Source: Geodermatophilus siccatus (GTDB taxonomy: Bacteria; Actinomycetota; Actinomycetes; Mycobacteriales; Geodermatophilaceae). From it: 64,000 nucleotides of DNA. The stretch spans positions 523,064 through 587,063 of the forward strand of contig NZ_FNHE01000001.1 of the NCBI RefSeq assembly GCF_900103785.1, written 5' to 3'. Below the pieces are notes generated by a model that was not told where the DNA came from, searched no databases, and was given only the letters and a program-made list of their open reading frames with translations. The translations under genes were made by a program, and so were the position numbers. Positions 1 through 9,231 of this stretch are shown piece after piece (the first letter of the stretch is position 1; each line of letters starts with the position of its first letter).

Positions 1-96
1 CCGGTGGCCGGCCGCGGTCAGGGCAGCGACCCGCTCGGTCAGCTCGGCGCGGATGGCTGCTGCGGTGGCCTTGCCGTCGAGAGTCGTCGCCTGCAC
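1..96 (-). CDS. folD: Methylenetetrahydrofolate dehydrogenase/cyclohydrolase, N-terminal end only
   Basis: Only the first 32 codons lie in the window; the gene runs off the left edge. They begin with GTG and include the LDGKATAAAIRAEL stretch typical of the FolD N-terminus, in which the Lys belongs to the substrate-binding region. FolD interconverts methylene-, methenyl- and 10-formyl-tetrahydrofolate in the cytoplasm. The 10-formyl product is the cofactor of PurN and PurH, whose genes lie nearby, a common actinobacterial arrangement. No strong ribosome binding site is visible before the GTG. Identity rests on a short stretch and on context. Confidence 0.75.
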   Translation of the reverse strand, partial: MQATTLDGKATAAAIRAELTERVAALTAAGHR

Positions 97-142
97 GGCC
101 GACAGTCTGCCGGAGAGGGGTCCGGCGTGAGCCACCCCGCCC

Positions 143-148
143 TAGGCT
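143..148 (+). promoter_or_regulatory. Candidate -10 element of the membrane protein gene
   Basis: TAGGCT matches the actinobacterial TANNNT -10 pattern. A start of transcription near 155 would give a leader of about 40 bases before the GAGGAG ribosome binding site at 185-190. No good -35 is seen. Confidence 0.3.
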
Positions 149-195
149 CGCAGGTGCGGGCGCCTCCCGCGCCCGCTGTTGCGCGAGGAGTGCAG

Positions 196-831
196 ATGAG
201 CGAGCGCGAGCAGTCCCCAGCCGCCGGGACGCGAGGCACCGATGACTGGCGGGAACAGACGATCCCCGGCATCCAGCCCGTGGCCGCCCCGATCGGGGCC
301 GGTCCCGGCTACGCCCCCGGCCCACCTCCGCCGCCTCCGGGGTACGCCCCGCGCCCGGCCCCGGAGTACTCGACCACGCCGGTCCGCGTGCGGCGCTCGG
401 ACAGCCTGGCCAGCCTGTTGCTGCTCCTGGCCGGCATCGCCGCGGGGGTCAGCCTGCTGCTGCGCTGGCTCCCGGGGAGCGACCTGACCGGCTGGGACCT
501 GGTCCGCCGCGGGTGGGACGACGCCGCCGACGGTGGCGTCGCGGCGCTGTTCGGCACCGGGTTCTGGCAGCCGATGGCCGTCGTCCTGGGTGGCGCGGTG
601 CTGTTCCTGCTGGGACTGCTCGTCGTCCTCCCGGCCCACACGCACCGCTTCCTCGGGGTGCTGGCGCTGCTGGTCAGCCTGGTGGCCGGAGCCGGGGTCC
701 TGGTGCCGCTGGCCGCCGAGGGCTGGGACCCCGCCACCATCGACACCGGCTTCTGGTTCGCCGTGGCCGTCCCGGTGCTCGGCCTGCTCGGCGCGCTGAA
801 GGCCCTCTTCACCGGCCCCCGCTGGAGGTGA
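196..831 (+). CDS. Proline-rich N-terminus, four-helix membrane protein, function unknown
   Basis: I do not recognise the family. The protein has 211 residues. A disordered, proline-rich N-terminus (about residues 1-60, with a run of seven prolines) leads to four hydrophobic segments around residues 70-90, 130-150, 155-175 and 185-200. An in-frame extension upstream is open, but ATG at 196 follows a clear GAGGAG at 185-190 with five bases between, which decides the start. It is divergent from folD and convergent with a pentapeptide-repeat gene. A cytoplasmic N-terminus with a small integral membrane domain is a reasonable picture; no catalytic motif is visible. Confidence 0.7.
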   Translation: MSEREQSPAAGTRGTDDWREQTIPGIQPVAAPIGAGPGYAPGPPPPPPGYAPRPAPEYSTTPVRVRRSDSLASLLLLLAGIAAGVSLLLRWLPGSDLTGWDLVRRGWDDAADGGVAALFGTGFWQPMAVVLGGAVLFLLGLLVVLPAHTHRFLGVLALLVSLVAGAGVLVPLAAEGWDPATIDTGFWFAVAVPVLGLLGALKALFTGPRWR

Positions 832-842
832 GGGGATGACGC

Positions 843-862
843 TGCGGTCCAACCGGACCGCA
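843..862. terminator. Hairpin between convergent genes
   Basis: TGCGGTCC and GGACCGCA form a perfect 8-bp stem with a four-base AACC loop, 12 bases after the upstream stop codon. The position suits termination of the plus-strand gene. Confidence 0.55.
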
Positions 863-912
863 CCGCGGCCAGGCGCCCTCCCCCTGTGGCGTGGAGCCCT
901 GCCGACGCTCGA

Positions 913-958
913 TCGCGGGAGCCTCCGGCCGCCACTCCTCGCGCCGCCTCGCAGGGCG
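913..958. repeat. Dispersed repeat B, copy 1
   Basis: A 46-base stretch matching 50220-50265 at 39 of 46 positions, including the identical first 18 bases. Both copies lie just beyond the 3' end of a minus-strand gene at a convergent junction. The function is unknown. Confidence 0.5.
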
Positions 959-984
959 TCTGCCGTCCCGCGGCGTCGCTCGCG

Positions 985-1665
985 TCAATCCACGACGAGG
1001 GCGCCGTGGGCGCGGGCGACCTGGACGGCCTGCGCCAGGTCGAGCCGCACGCCGGTCAGCTCGAACGCCCGCCAGTCGACCGCGTCGGTCGAGGCGCCGC
1101 GCAGGTCGGCCCCGCGCAGCTTCGCGCCCTGCAGCCGGGCCCGGTCCAGGTCGGCGCCGGTGAGGTCGCACTCGCGCAGGTCGGCACCGGTCAGGTCGGC
1201 CTCCCGGAACCGCTGACCGGCCAGCACGAGCCCGGAGAGGTCGGCGCCGCGCAGCGACGTCCAGCTCCAGTCGCCGTCGATCGTGGTCATCGGGCGCAGC
1301 TGCGCGCCGGGGAACTGCGAGCCGGTGAGCTTGCAGCCGTCCCAGGTGACGTCGAACAGCCGGGCGCGGTCGAAGCGGCAGGAGAGGAACGCCGTCCCCA
1401 GGTGCTGGGCACCGCCCATCCGCACCCCGGTGAGCACGCACGAGTCGAAGACGCACCGCCGGGTGACCAGCTCCTCCAGCCCGGCGTCCTCGAAGCGGCA
1501 GCGGGTGAAGGTGACGCCGTCGAGCTCGGTGCCCCACCAGTCGACCCGCGCGAGGTCCGCGCCCTCGACGACGGCGCCGGCCTCGGGCGGCGTCAGGTGC
1601 GGGCGGGACGTGTGACGTGGCCCCGTGCAGGGACCCGCGCCGAGCTCGCGAGGTGTGGGGGGCAC
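985..1665 (-). CDS. Pentapeptide-repeat protein
   Basis: The C-terminal half carries successive A(D/N)LXX-type repeats (GADLSGL, EADLTGADLRECDLTGADL, GAKLRGADLRGAS), the signature of right-handed quadrilateral beta-helices. The N-terminal half has degenerate repeats (VTFTRCRFEDAGLEEL). The role is unknown: some relatives bind DNA gyrase, many are uncharacterised. The only nearby start is GTG 1665, preceded by GAGGAAGG, giving 226 residues. That start and the first 17 codons lie inside the 3' hairpin element of purH, so the N-terminus is doubtful and may not be conserved. It follows purH by 11 bases on the same strand. Confidence 0.7.
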   Translation of the reverse strand: MPPTPRELGAGPCTGPRHTSRPHLTPPEAGAVVEGADLARVDWWGTELDGVTFTRCRFEDAGLEELVTRRCVFDSCVLTGVRMGGAQHLGTAFLSCRFDRARLFDVTWDGCKLTGSQFPGAQLRPMTTIDGDWSWTSLRGADLSGLVLAGQRFREADLTGADLRECDLTGADLDRARLQGAKLRGADLRGASTDAVDWRAFELTGVRLDLAQAVQVARAHGALVVD

Positions 1666-1676
1666 GGGGTCCTTCC
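1619..1676 (-). repeat. 3'-end hairpin element, copy 1 (purH)
   Basis: It directly follows the purH stop. The outer stem is GGACCCCGTGC against GCACGGGGCC. The inner part has CCTCGCGAGCTCGG as the loop region, flanked by pairing CCC/GGG-type arms with some G-U pairs. Likely a transcript end. It also encodes the doubtful N-terminus of the next gene. Confidence 0.7.
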
Positions 1677-3227
1677 TCAGTGGGCGAAGTGGCGGGTCCC
1701 GGTCAGGTAGAGCGGGATGCCGGCGGCGGCCGCGGCCGCGACGACCTCCTCGTCGCGCACCGACCCGCCGGGCTGCACGACCGCCCGGACGCCGGCGTCG
1801 AGCAGCACCTGGAGACCGTCGGCGAAGGGGAAGAACGCGTCGGAGGCGGCGACCGAGCCGGCGGCCCGCTCCCCCGCCCGCGCGACGGCCAGCCGCGCGG
1901 AGTCCACCCGGTTCACCTGGCCCATGCCGACGCCGACCGTGGCCTTGTCGTGGGCCAGGAGGATGGCGTTGCTCTTCACCGCGCGCACCGCGCGCCAGGC
2001 GAACACCAGGTCGTCGAGGCCGGCGGCGTCCAGCGGCTCGCCGGTGGCGAGGGTCCAGGTCGTGGGGTCGTCGCCGGGAGCGTCGATGCGGTCGACGCTC
2101 TGGAGCAGCAGCCCGCCGCTGATCGGGCGCATCTCGGTCGCCGGCGGGGCCACCTCGCCCAGCCGCAGCAGCCGGATGTTCTTCTTCGCGGTGAGCACCT
2201 GCAGCGCGTCCTCGGTGAAGGACGGCGCCACGACGACCTCGGTGAACACCTCGGCCACCTGCTCGGCCATGGTGAGGTCCACCTCGCGGTTGGCCGCGAT
2301 CACGCCGCCGAAGGCCGAGACCGGGTCGCACGCGTGCGCCTTGCGGTGGGCCGCGGCGATGTCGGTGCCGACGGCGATGCCGCAGGGGTTCGCGTGCTTG
2401 ATGATCGCCACGCAGGGGTCGGCGTGGTCGTGCGCGGCCCGCCAGGCGGCGTCGGTGTCGACGTAGTTGTTGTAGGACATCTGCTTGCCGTGCAGCTGCT
2501 CGGCGTGGGCCAGCCCGGGCCGGCCGCTGCGGTAGAGCGCCGCCCGCTGGTGCGGGTTCTCGCCGTAGCGCAGCACGTCGGCGCGCTGCCAGCCGGCGGC
2601 GACCCAGGCCGGGAAGCCCGAGTCGTCGTCGGGGGCGACGACGTTGCCCAGCCAGGAGGCGACGGCGATGTCGTAGTCGGCGGTGTGCCGGAAGGCCGCC
2701 GCGGCCAGCGACTGCCGCTCGGCCAGGGTGAAGCCCCCGGCGGCGACGGCGGCGAGGACGTCGCCGTAACGGGCCGGGTCGACGACGACGGCCACCGAGG
2801 GGTGGTTCTTGGCCGACGCGCGGACCATGGCCGGCCCGCCGATGTCGATCTGCTCCACGCACTCGTCCTGGCCGGCGCCGGAGGCCACCGTCTCGGTGAA
2901 CGGGTAGAGGTTGACGACGACGAGGTCGAACGGCGCGATGCCGAGCTCCCCGAGCTGCTGCACGTGCTCGGGCCTGCGACGGTCGGCCAGGATGCCGGCG
3001 TGCACGGCCGGGTGCAGCGTCTTGACCCGCCCGTCCAGGCACTCGGGGAAGCCGGTGACCTGCTCGACCGGGGTGACCGGCACCCCGGCGTCGGCGATCC
3101 GGCGGGCGGTCGCGCCGGTGCTCACCAGCTCGACGCCGGCGTCGGCGAGACCGCGGGCCAGCTCCTCGATGCCGGTCTTGTCGTAGACGCCGAGCAGGGC
3201 GCGGCGGATCGGGGTGCGGTCGCTCAT
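1677..3227 (-). CDS. purH: Bifunctional AICAR transformylase/IMP cyclohydrolase
   Basis: PurH carries out the last two steps of IMP synthesis: formyl transfer from 10-formyl-tetrahydrofolate to AICAR, then ring closure. The 516-residue length is normal for the family. The N-terminal methylglyoxal-synthase-like cyclohydrolase domain is recognisable ([31 protein letters not shown]). The transformylase half contains the active-site [11 protein letters not shown] motif. ATG 3227 overlaps the purN stop as ATGA, so the two are translationally coupled. A folD gene nearby supplies the cofactor. A hairpin element abuts the stop codon. Confidence 0.97.
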   Translation of the reverse strand: MSDRTPIRRALLGVYDKTGIEELARGLADAGVELVSTGATARRIADAGVPVTPVEQVTGFPECLDGRVKTLHPAVHAGILADRRRPEHVQQLGELGIAPFDLVVVNLYPFTETVASGAGQDECVEQIDIGGPAMVRASAKNHPSVAVVVDPARYGDVLAAVAAGGFTLAERQSLAAAAFRHTADYDIAVASWLGNVVAPDDDSGFPAWVAAGWQRADVLRYGENPHQRAALYRSGRPGLAHAEQLHGKQMSYNNYVDTDAAWRAAHDHADPCVAIIKHANPCGIAVGTDIAAAHRKAHACDPVSAFGGVIAANREVDLTMAEQVAEVFTEVVVAPSFTEDALQVLTAKKNIRLLRLGEVAPPATEMRPISGGLLLQSVDRIDAPGDDPTTWTLATGEPLDAAGLDDLVFAWRAVRAVKSNAILLAHDKATVGVGMGQVNRVDSARLAVARAGERAAGSVAASDAFFPFADGLQVLLDAGVRAVVQPGGSVRDEEVVAAAAAAGIPLYLTGTRHFAH

Positions 3228-3841
3228 CGGGGGTCCTCCGTGGTCTCGGTGCCGAGGCCGGTGACCACGCGCGCCACCGTCTCCACCAGGAGCTCGCGCT
3301 CCACGTCCTTGATCCGTTCGTGCAGCCGGGCCTCGTCGTCCCCGGGGAGCACGGGCACCTCCCGCCGGGCGAGCACCGGTCCGGTGTCGACGCCGGCGTC
3401 CACCCAGTGCACGGTGCTGCCGGTGACGTCGACGCCGGCAGCGAGCGCGTCGCGGACGGCGTGCGCGCCGGGGAAGGCCGGCAGCAGCGCGGGGTGGGTG
3501 TTGAGCAGCCGCCCGCCGAAGGCGTCGAGCACGGCCGGGCCGACGATCTTCATGAACCCGGCGGAGACGACCAGGTCGGGCCGGTGGGCGGTGATGGCGG
3601 CGGCCAGCGCGCGGTCCCAGGCGACGCGGTCGGGGTGGTCGCACAGCGCGCAGGTGAAGGTGGGGATGCCGCGGCGCCGCGCGTGCTCGAGCCCCGGGGC
3701 GTCGCGGTCGCTGCCGACGGCGACCACGGTGGCCGGGTACCCCGGGTCCTCCGCGGCGGTCAGCAGCGCCTCGCACAGCGACCCGGTCCCCGAGAGCAGG
3801 ACGACGACCCGCGCCCGCGCGGAGGTCTCGGGAGCGGGCAC
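3224..3841 (-). CDS. purN: Phosphoribosylglycinamide formyltransferase
   Basis: PurN transfers a formyl group from 10-formyl-tetrahydrofolate to GAR, the third step of purine synthesis. The 205-residue protein has the formyltransferase fold. The active-site [20 protein letters not shown] block supplies the catalytic Asn and His, and [17 protein letters not shown] supplies the Asp. The N-terminal phosphate loop reads GTGSLCEAL instead of the common GGSNLQAL. GTG 3841 has no convincing Shine-Dalgarno sequence, but TAGGGT lies seven bases upstream, so the mRNA may be leaderless. The gene overlaps purH by four bases. Confidence 0.95.
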   Translation of the reverse strand: MPAPETSARARVVVLLSGTGSLCEALLTAAEDPGYPATVVAVGSDRDAPGLEHARRRGIPTFTCALCDHPDRVAWDRALAAAITAHRPDLVVSAGFMKIVGPAVLDAFGGRLLNTHPALLPAFPGAHAVRDALAAGVDVTGSTVHWVDAGVDTGPVLARREVPVLPGDDEARLHERIKDVERELLVETVARVVTGLGTETTEDPR

Positions 3842-3848
3842 GGCAGCG

Positions 3849-3854
3849 ACCCTA
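3849..3854 (-). promoter_or_regulatory. Candidate leaderless -10 of purN
   Basis: On the minus strand TAGGGT is followed by seven bases and then the GTG start. It partly overlaps TATAAG at the edge of a hairpin element. Confidence 0.4.
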
Positions 3855-3855
3855 T

Positions 3856-3911
3856 AAGGACCCCGTCCTCCTCATCCCTCGCACGCTCGGGACGAGCTCC
3901 GGGACGGGGCC
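3856..3911 (+). repeat. 3'-end hairpin element, copy 2 (between DUF6350 gene and purN)
   Basis: GGACCCCGTC pairs with GACGGGGCC outside, and the core reads CCCTCGCACGCTCGGG. Here it lies in the opposite orientation to its neighbours, between the DUF6350 stop and the purN start, so it could work as a bidirectional terminator. Confidence 0.65.
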
Positions 3912-3940
3912 GGCGCGGGATGGGCGCCGGGGGACCTCGT

Positions 3941-5137
3941 TCAGCCGAGGGCCCGCCAGCGGGTGACCGCGGCCGCGACCGCGGCGGCCACACCGGCCTG
4001 TAGCGCCACCGCCAGCCCGGTCGCGACCGGTGGCGCGCCGACGTCGGCCAGCGCGCCGTCGCCGAGCGAGCCGCCGGCGGCCCAGGCGAGCAGTCCGCAG
4101 GCCAGGCCGAGCAGCACGCCCGACAGCACACCCCACAGCCCGGCGACGACCGAGCCGCCGTCGTCGTCGCCCAGGCGTCGGCCGAGCGTCGCGCCGGCGA
4201 CCAGGCCGGCGAGCGCCGGCACCACCTGGGAGGCGAAGGCCAGCAGCGGCACCGCCTGGGTGTCGGGCAGCGCGGCCAGCAGGGGCAGCGCCGGCACCGC
4301 CTCGAGGGTGACGCCGTGCACGGAGACGAGCGTGCCGCTGCCGACGGCGAAGCCCGGGCCGGCGGCCACGCCGATCGCGGCTGCGGCGGCGTTGGGCAGC
4401 AGCAGGACGCCGAGCACCAGGAGCCCGACCGCGCCGGCGCCGGACCCGCCGAGGGACCGCGACAGCGCCGCGTAGCCCCCGGCGTCCGCGGCCAGGGCCA
4501 CCGCCACCATGAGCAGGCCGAGGGCGACGGCGGTCAGCAGCCCGGACGCTGCTGCGCGCAGCAGGGGCCGCACCGGCTCCGGCGCGGAGTCGAGGAGGTC
4601 GTCGAGCAGGCCGGAGTCGCGAGCGATCCCCCAGCCGACGGCGAGCAGGGCGACCACGGCGCTGCCGATCGCGGACCGCACCAGGTCGACCTGTGCCCCC
4701 GGGGTGGTGACGAGCAGCCCGACGAGCACGGCGAGCAGCGTGTGCGTCCCGACCGCCGCGGCCACGACCGCGGCCAGCGACCGCCCGACGGTGAGGTCGC
4801 AGGCGCGGACCACTCCGCGGCCGGCACTGGACAGGCCCCAGGCGACGACCAGGGTGAGCAGCAGCGGCGCCAGCACCAGTGGACCGGACCGGAGCGTCAG
4901 GCCGCCGCCCTGGGCCAGCAGCCACAGCCGACCGGACAGGCGCGCGGAGCCGGCGACCGGCATCCCACCTGCCGGGTCGAGCGTCTGCACCACCACCGAG
5001 GCGAGGCCCACGCCGAGCAGGCCGAGCACGGTGACGGCGGCGGTCGCCACGGCGGCGAGGACGGGGGCGTTCGCCGGGGTGCGGGTGCCCGGGTCCCGCT
5101 GCCCGGGCAGGCTCAGTCGGGCGAGCAGGGAGACCAC
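3941..5137 (-). CDS. DUF6350-like polytopic membrane protein
   Basis: The predicted 398-residue protein is almost entirely hydrophobic, with about ten transmembrane segments rich in Ala, Leu, Val and Gly, and short loops. An actinobacterial membrane protein of this type (DUF6350) commonly sits between sucCD and purN, and the position here agrees. No substrate or catalytic motif can be seen. GTG 5137 is the best start because it directly precedes the first hydrophobic region and follows a G-rich stretch; an upstream extension is open but is arginine- and proline-rich low-complexity sequence. Function unknown. Confidence 0.75.
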   Translation of the reverse strand: MVSLLARLSLPGQRDPGTRTPANAPVLAAVATAAVTVLGLLGVGLASVVVQTLDPAGGMPVAGSARLSGRLWLLAQGGGLTLRSGPLVLAPLLLTLVVAWGLSSAGRGVVRACDLTVGRSLAAVVAAAVGTHTLLAVLVGLLVTTPGAQVDLVRSAIGSAVVALLAVGWGIARDSGLLDDLLDSAPEPVRPLLRAAASGLLTAVALGLLMVAVALAADAGGYAALSRSLGGSGAGAVGLLVLGVLLLPNAAAAAIGVAAGPGFAVGSGTLVSVHGVTLEAVPALPLLAALPDTQAVPLLAFASQVVPALAGLVAGATLGRRLGDDDGGSVVAGLWGVLSGVLLGLACGLLAWAAGGSLGDGALADVGAPPVATGLAVALQAGVAAAVAAAVTRWRALG

Positions 5138-5213
5138 GCCCCCACTGTCCCAAGGGCGGGCCGGGATCGCCGCAGCACGCGCCCGGCTGATCCGAGGATC
5201 GGCGTGAGGAGGG

Positions 5214-6266
5214 CTACGCGGACGGGTCGGACCCCGTGCCCGAGGCGGTCGAGCCGCCCGGCCTGCGGGGATCCCGGTCGCCCCCGGACGGCGGTGTCGC
5301 GGGGCCCGGCGGGGTCGACGGGGACTGCTCCGGGGCGGACGGCGCGGCGTGCGGCGGCTGCTGCTGGCCGTACGGGGCCGGCTGCCACGGCTGACCGGTC
5401 TGCTGGGTGGGCCAGGACGTGCCACCGGGGGTCGTCACCGGGCGGCTGTGCGGCTGGCGCAGCAGGGTCAGGACGGCGACCACGACGGCGGCGGCCGCGG
5501 TGAGGAAGGTCAGCAGCGCGAACGGGCTGAACCCGCCCTCGAAGGTGCTCAGCCACCCGACGAGGGTCAATAGGAGGGCCAGCGAGGTCAGGCCGACGGT
5601 GACGAAGCCGCGCGGGAAGGGCAGGCCGAGGTCCACGACGGCGGGCAGCAGGGACCACGCCGCGGCGAGGACGAGGAGCACGGCCGCGGTGGTGACCAGG
5701 CTGAAGTCGAAGCCGTTGATCGACTCGGAGAACCCGAACCCGAAGTCGAAGGTGAACCACGGCAGCGCCGCGGAGAACAGGAACGCCACGGCGCACAGGG
5801 CCACCAGCCAGTCGCCCCGGTACACCCGCTTGCGGTCGAGGCCGACCTGCGGTCCGCTGCGGGCCGGCGGCGCCCACGGCTGCTGGGCCGGGAGCTGCTG
5901 CCCGTACGGCTGCCCCCAGGGCGTCTGCTGGCCGTACGCCGGCTGGCCCCACGGGGACTGCCCGTACGGCGGCTGGCCGTGGGGCTGCGGGTACTGCGCA
6001 GCGTGGCCCGGCTGCCCGTAGCCGTACCCGGGCTGGCCGTAGCTCGGCTGTCCGTAGCCGGGCTGTCCGTAGGGTGGCTGGCCGTAGGCCGCGCCGTAGC
6101 CGGGCTGCTGGCCGTACCCCGGCTGGCCGTAGGACGGCGGCTGCTGCCCGTACCACGGCTGCGCCTGCTCCGGCGCGGACTGCCCGCCGTCCGGACGCCG
6201 CGCGTCCTCGCCCTCGCCCGGCTGGTGCCCGTACCCGCCCGGCTGCTGCGGCGGCTGACTGGTCAT
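5214..6266 (-). CDS. Tyr-Gly-Gln-Pro-rich membrane protein
   Basis: The first ~150 of 350 residues are a low-complexity domain built from near-repeats of [10 protein letters not shown] and [10 protein letters not shown] type. About four hydrophobic segments follow, around residues 160-300, then a Pro/Gly/Ser-rich charged tail. Such tails occur in uncharacterised actinobacterial membrane proteins; I cannot name the family. The composition resembles phase-separating, prion-like sequences, which is inference only. ATG 6266 follows GAGGAG with nine bases between. It lies between the DUF6350 gene and sucD on the same strand, with 77 bases to the former. Confidence 0.7.
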   Translation of the reverse strand: MTSQPPQQPGGYGHQPGEGEDARRPDGGQSAPEQAQPWYGQQPPSYGQPGYGQQPGYGAAYGQPPYGQPGYGQPSYGQPGYGYGQPGHAAQYPQPHGQPPYGQSPWGQPAYGQQTPWGQPYGQQLPAQQPWAPPARSGPQVGLDRKRVYRGDWLVALCAVAFLFSAALPWFTFDFGFGFSESINGFDFSLVTTAAVLLVLAAAWSLLPAVVDLGLPFPRGFVTVGLTSLALLLTLVGWLSTFEGGFSPFALLTFLTAAAAVVVAVLTLLRQPHSRPVTTPGGTSWPTQQTGQPWQPAPYGQQQPPHAAPSAPEQSPSTPPGPATPPSGGDRDPRRPGGSTASGTGSDPSA

Positions 6267-6425
6267 CGCGGGGCGCTCCTCGGTCGTGGCCTGGTGACTG
6301 CGCGGATGGTGGACACCGGCCCGCAGCCCGTGCACTCGCGGCGGGCCCATCATCCCCCGTCCGGGTGCGGGCGAGACGCAGGGACGCCGCTGCCCGGCGA
6401 CCCCGAGGGGCCACCGGGCAGCGGA

Positions 6426-6564
6426 TGACGTGCTGGAACGGCCACCCTCCAGGGTCCCGCCGCCCCCGTCCCAGGCTCGCCGCCGGCCCCGTCCCGGGTC
6501 CCGCCCGAGCGCGCGAGGGGTGGGGAGGACGGGGTCCTCCCCACGAGCCCTGGGGGGTGGTCCT
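6426..6564 (-). repeat. 3'-end hairpin element, copy 3 (sucD), nested
   Basis: This double element directly follows the sucD stop. An outer stem (GGCCACCCTCCAGGG against CCCTGGGGGGTGGTCC) encloses a complete second element at 6485-6537 (GGCCCCGTCC against GGACGGGGTCC, core CCCTCGCGCGCTCGGG). At its far end is the box TGACGTGCTGGAACGG (6426-6441), also found at 23164 and 41909. Confidence 0.7.
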
Positions 6565-6565
6565 C

Positions 6566-7444
6566 TCAGGCGCCGACGATCTCGCGCATCAGGCGGGCCG
6601 TCTCCGACGGGGTCTTGCCCACGCGGACACCGGCGGCCTCGAGGGCCTCCTTCTTGGCCTGCGCGGTACCGGCCGAGCCCGAGACGATCGCGCCGGCGTG
6701 GCCCATCGTCTTGCCCTCGGGCGCGGTGAAGCCGGCGACGTAGCCGACGACGGGCTTGGTGACGTTGGCCTGGATGAAGTCCGCGGCCCGCTCCTCGGCG
6801 TCGCCACCGATCTCACCGATCATCACGATGGCCTCGGTCTCCGGGTCGTCCTGGAAGGCCTGCAGGCAGTCGATGTGCGTGGTGCCGATGACCGGGTCGC
6901 CACCGATGCCGACGCAGGTGGAGAAACCGATGTCCCGGAGCTCGTACATCATCTGGTAGGTCAGCGTGCCGGACTTGCTGACCAGCCCGATCTTGCCCTG
7001 CTTGGTGATGTTGGCCGGGATGATGCCGGCGTTGGAGCGCTCCGGGCTGATCAGCCCGGGGCAGTTCGGGCCGATGATGCGGGTCGAGCCGCCCTGGGCG
7101 TGGGCCCAGAAGTAGGTCGAGTCGTGCACCGGGATGCCCTCGGTGATGACGACGGCGAGCCCGATCTGGGCGTCGACGGCCTCGATGACGGCGTTCTTCG
7201 CGCCGGCCGGCGGCACGAAGATGACGCTGACGTCGGCGCCGGTCTCCTTCATCGCCTCGGCGACCCCGCCGAACACCGGGACGCTGGCCCCGTCGAAGTC
7301 GACGCTCTGGCCGGCCTTCTTCGGGTTCACGCCGCCGACGACCGCCGTCCCCGAGGCCAGCATGCGCTGGGTGTGCTTGCGCCCCTCGGAGCCGGTCATG
7401 CCCTGGACGATGACCTTGCTGTTCTCGTTGAGGAAGATCGACAT
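6566..7444 (-). CDS. sucD: Succinyl-CoA synthetase, alpha subunit
   Basis: SucD with SucC converts succinyl-CoA to succinate with formation of ATP or GTP in the citric acid cycle. The 292-residue length is normal. The N-terminal CoA-binding Rossmann region is visible ([19 protein letters not shown]). The phosphohistidine lies in [10 protein letters not shown] near residue 245. The gene follows sucC by 28 bases, consistent with one operon. A nested hairpin element directly follows the stop. Confidence 0.97.
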   Translation of the reverse strand: MSIFLNENSKVIVQGMTGSEGRKHTQRMLASGTAVVGGVNPKKAGQSVDFDGASVPVFGGVAEAMKETGADVSVIFVPPAGAKNAVIEAVDAQIGLAVVITEGIPVHDSTYFWAHAQGGSTRIIGPNCPGLISPERSNAGIIPANITKQGKIGLVSKSGTLTYQMMYELRDIGFSTCVGIGGDPVIGTTHIDCLQAFQDDPETEAIVMIGEIGGDAEERAADFIQANVTKPVVGYVAGFTAPEGKTMGHAGAIVSGSAGTAQAKKEALEAAGVRVGKTPSETARLMREIVGA

Positions 7445-7472
7445 CTCTGTTGGTCCTGTCGTTCGGGGGCGA

Positions 7473-8633
7473 TTAGGCGGCGAGCTCGGCGGCCCGGCGG
7501 GCGGCGCCGTCCATCGTGTCCTCCAGGGTCACCAGCGGGTGGTCGGCGTCGGCGAGGATCCGCCGGCCCTCCTCCACGTTGTTGCCGTCGAGCCGGACGA
7601 CCAGCGGCTTGGTCGCCTCGTCGCCGAGCAGCTGCAGCGCGTGCACGATGCCGTTGGCGACCGCGTCGCAGGCGGTGATCCCGCCGAAGACGTTGACGAA
7701 GACGCTCTTCACGGCGGGGTCGGACAGGATGATGTGCAGCCCGTTGGCCATGACCTCGGCCGAGGCGCCGCCACCGATGTCGAGGAAGTTGGCCGGCTTG
7801 ACGCCGCCGAACTCCTCACCGGCGTAGGCGACGACGTCCAGCGTGCTCATCACGAGCCCGGCGCCGTTGCCGATGATGCCGACCTCGCCGTCGAGCTTGA
7901 CGTAGTTGAGGTCCTTCTCCTTGGCCGCGGCCTCCAGCGGGTCGGCGGAGGCGGCGTCCTCGAGCGCAGCGTGCTCGGCGTGCCGGAAGCCGGCGTTCTC
8001 GTCCAGGGTCACCTTGGCGTCCAGCGCCAGCACGGTGCCGTCGGGGGCCTTGGCCAGCGGGTTGACCTCGACCAGGGTGGCGTCCTCCTTGGCGAAGGTG
8101 TCCCACAGCTGGACGGCGATGGCGATCACCTGGTCGCGGACCTCGGCGGGGAAGCCCGCGGCGTCGACGATCTCGGTGGCCTTGGCGGTGTCCACGCCGA
8201 CCGTGGCGTCGACGGGGATGCGGGCCAGGGCCTCGGGGCGCTCGACGGCGAGCTGCTCGATCTCCATGCCGCCCTCGACGCTGGCCATGGCCAGGAAGGT
8301 GCGGTTGGCGCGGTCGAGCAGGTAGGAGAAGTAGTACTCCTCGGCGATGTCACTGGCCTGGGCGACCATCACGCGGTGGGTGATGTGGCCCTTGATGTCC
8401 AGGCCGAGGATGTCCTGGGCGCGCGCCCGGGCGTCCTCGGCGCTGTCGGCGAGCTTGACGCCGCCGGCCTTGCCGCGGCCACCGGTCTTCACCTGCGCCT
8501 TGACGACGACGGCGGTGCCGATCTCGCGGGCGATCGCCTCTGCCTGCTCGGGGGTCTCGGCGACGCCGCCGGGGAGCACGGGCACACCGTGCGAGGCCAA
8601 CAGGTCACGGGCCTGGTACTCGAAGAGATCCAC
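7473..8633 (-). CDS. sucC: Succinyl-CoA synthetase, beta subunit
   Basis: SucC is the nucleotide- and succinate-binding subunit. The 386-residue protein has an N-terminal ATP-grasp domain starting [15 protein letters not shown] and the glycine-rich [18 protein letters not shown] nucleotide loop. The C-terminal ligase domain has the [12 protein letters not shown] and NIFGGI-like (VNVFGGI) motifs. GTG 8633 lies inside the 3' end of the preceding gene (29-base overlap). TACGGT at 8642-8647 is eight bases upstream, so sucC may also be transcribed from its own leaderless promoter. Confidence 0.96.
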   Translation of the reverse strand: MDLFEYQARDLLASHGVPVLPGGVAETPEQAEAIAREIGTAVVVKAQVKTGGRGKAGGVKLADSAEDARARAQDILGLDIKGHITHRVMVAQASDIAEEYYFSYLLDRANRTFLAMASVEGGMEIEQLAVERPEALARIPVDATVGVDTAKATEIVDAAGFPAEVRDQVIAIAVQLWDTFAKEDATLVEVNPLAKAPDGTVLALDAKVTLDENAGFRHAEHAALEDAASADPLEAAAKEKDLNYVKLDGEVGIIGNGAGLVMSTLDVVAYAGEEFGGVKPANFLDIGGGASAEVMANGLHIILSDPAVKSVFVNVFGGITACDAVANGIVHALQLLGDEATKPLVVRLDGNNVEEGRRILADADHPLVTLEDTMDGAARRAAELAA

Positions 8634-9231
8634 GAACAGGCACCGTATCCCCCGCCGGACGCGGCCCGTGCACCGGCGCAGGGAGGGTGGGCGGCATCAC
8701 ACGACGCCGGCCACCGGAGTCCCCCGACGGCGCAGAGCCGCGGCCGTGCGCCGGTCCGCCACCGTCCCGACGACTGCCCTGCTCACCGCGGGGGTGACCA
8801 CGGGCGCGGCCTCGGGGTGCTGGAGCCGGCGCTCCCGGTTCCCCGCCGACCTGCCGGCGCAGCCAGTCGGCGATCCCCGTGGGCGGGCTGCCGGGCGGGA
8901 AGAGCCGGGTGCGGCCGGGCAGGTCGGCGTCCGGGCCGCAGGCGAAGACGGCGACGTCGTCGACGCCGCGGTCGGCGAGCAGCGCGACCAGCCGGGCGAG
9001 CAGCACCGGCGCGTCGCCGGGGAGCACGGGCAGGCCGACGGCGTCGGCGTCCTCCTGGACGACGGTCTCGGCGAGCGCCTCCGGGAGGAGCCGGCCGGCG
9101 TGGACCACCTCCATCCCGGCGTCGCGCAGGCCGCGGGCGACGCTCATGATGACGCGGTCCGCGTCCTCGTCCCCCCAGGTGGCGACGACGACGCGGATGC
9201 GCTGCTCGCCGGCCGGCTCGGGTGCGGTCAC
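8605..9231 (-). CDS. Cobalamin-binding-domain-like protein, B12 ligand missing
   Basis: Residues ~10-135 resemble the small C-terminal B12-binding domain of methylmalonyl-CoA mutase ([52 protein letters not shown]). The DxHxxG motif that supplies the axial His is replaced by GDEDADR, so normal cobalamin coordination is not expected. The last ~70 residues are Gly/Arg/Pro-rich and overlap the sucC promoter and start, and probably are not part of the domain. GTG 9231 overlaps the upstream stop as GTGA. The role is unknown; a link to succinyl-CoA metabolism is only suggested by position. Confidence 0.65.
   Translation of the reverse strand: MTAPEPAGEQRIRVVVATWGDEDADRVIMSVARGLRDAGMEVVHAGRLLPEALAETVVQEDADAVGLPVLPGDAPVLLARLVALLADRGVDDVAVFACGPDADLPGRTRLFPPGSPPTGIADWLRRQVGGEPGAPAPAPRGRARGHPRGEQGSRRDGGGPAHGRGSAPSGDSGGRRRVMPPTLPAPVHGPRPAGDTVPVRGSLRVPGP
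8642..8647 (-). promoter_or_regulatory. Candidate leaderless -10 of sucC
   Basis: Minus-strand TACGGT is eight bases before GTG 8633, inside the 3' end of the upstream coding frame. Confidence 0.35.

Noticed and set aside
1617..3857. Long plus-strand open frames antisense to purH, pcrA, groEL and others
   Set aside because: They are shadows caused by high G+C codon use; they carry no recognisable domains and oppose well-identified genes.
5870..6180. DNA-level tandem repeat array or mobile element
   Set aside because: The repetition follows the YGQP codon pattern of the membrane protein and is imperfect at DNA level; no terminal repeats or transposase are present.
9172..9230. Fusion of the B12-like domain with the membrane protein
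   Set aside because: The two frames are distinct and meet in a GTGA stop/start overlap, so they are separate coupled genes.
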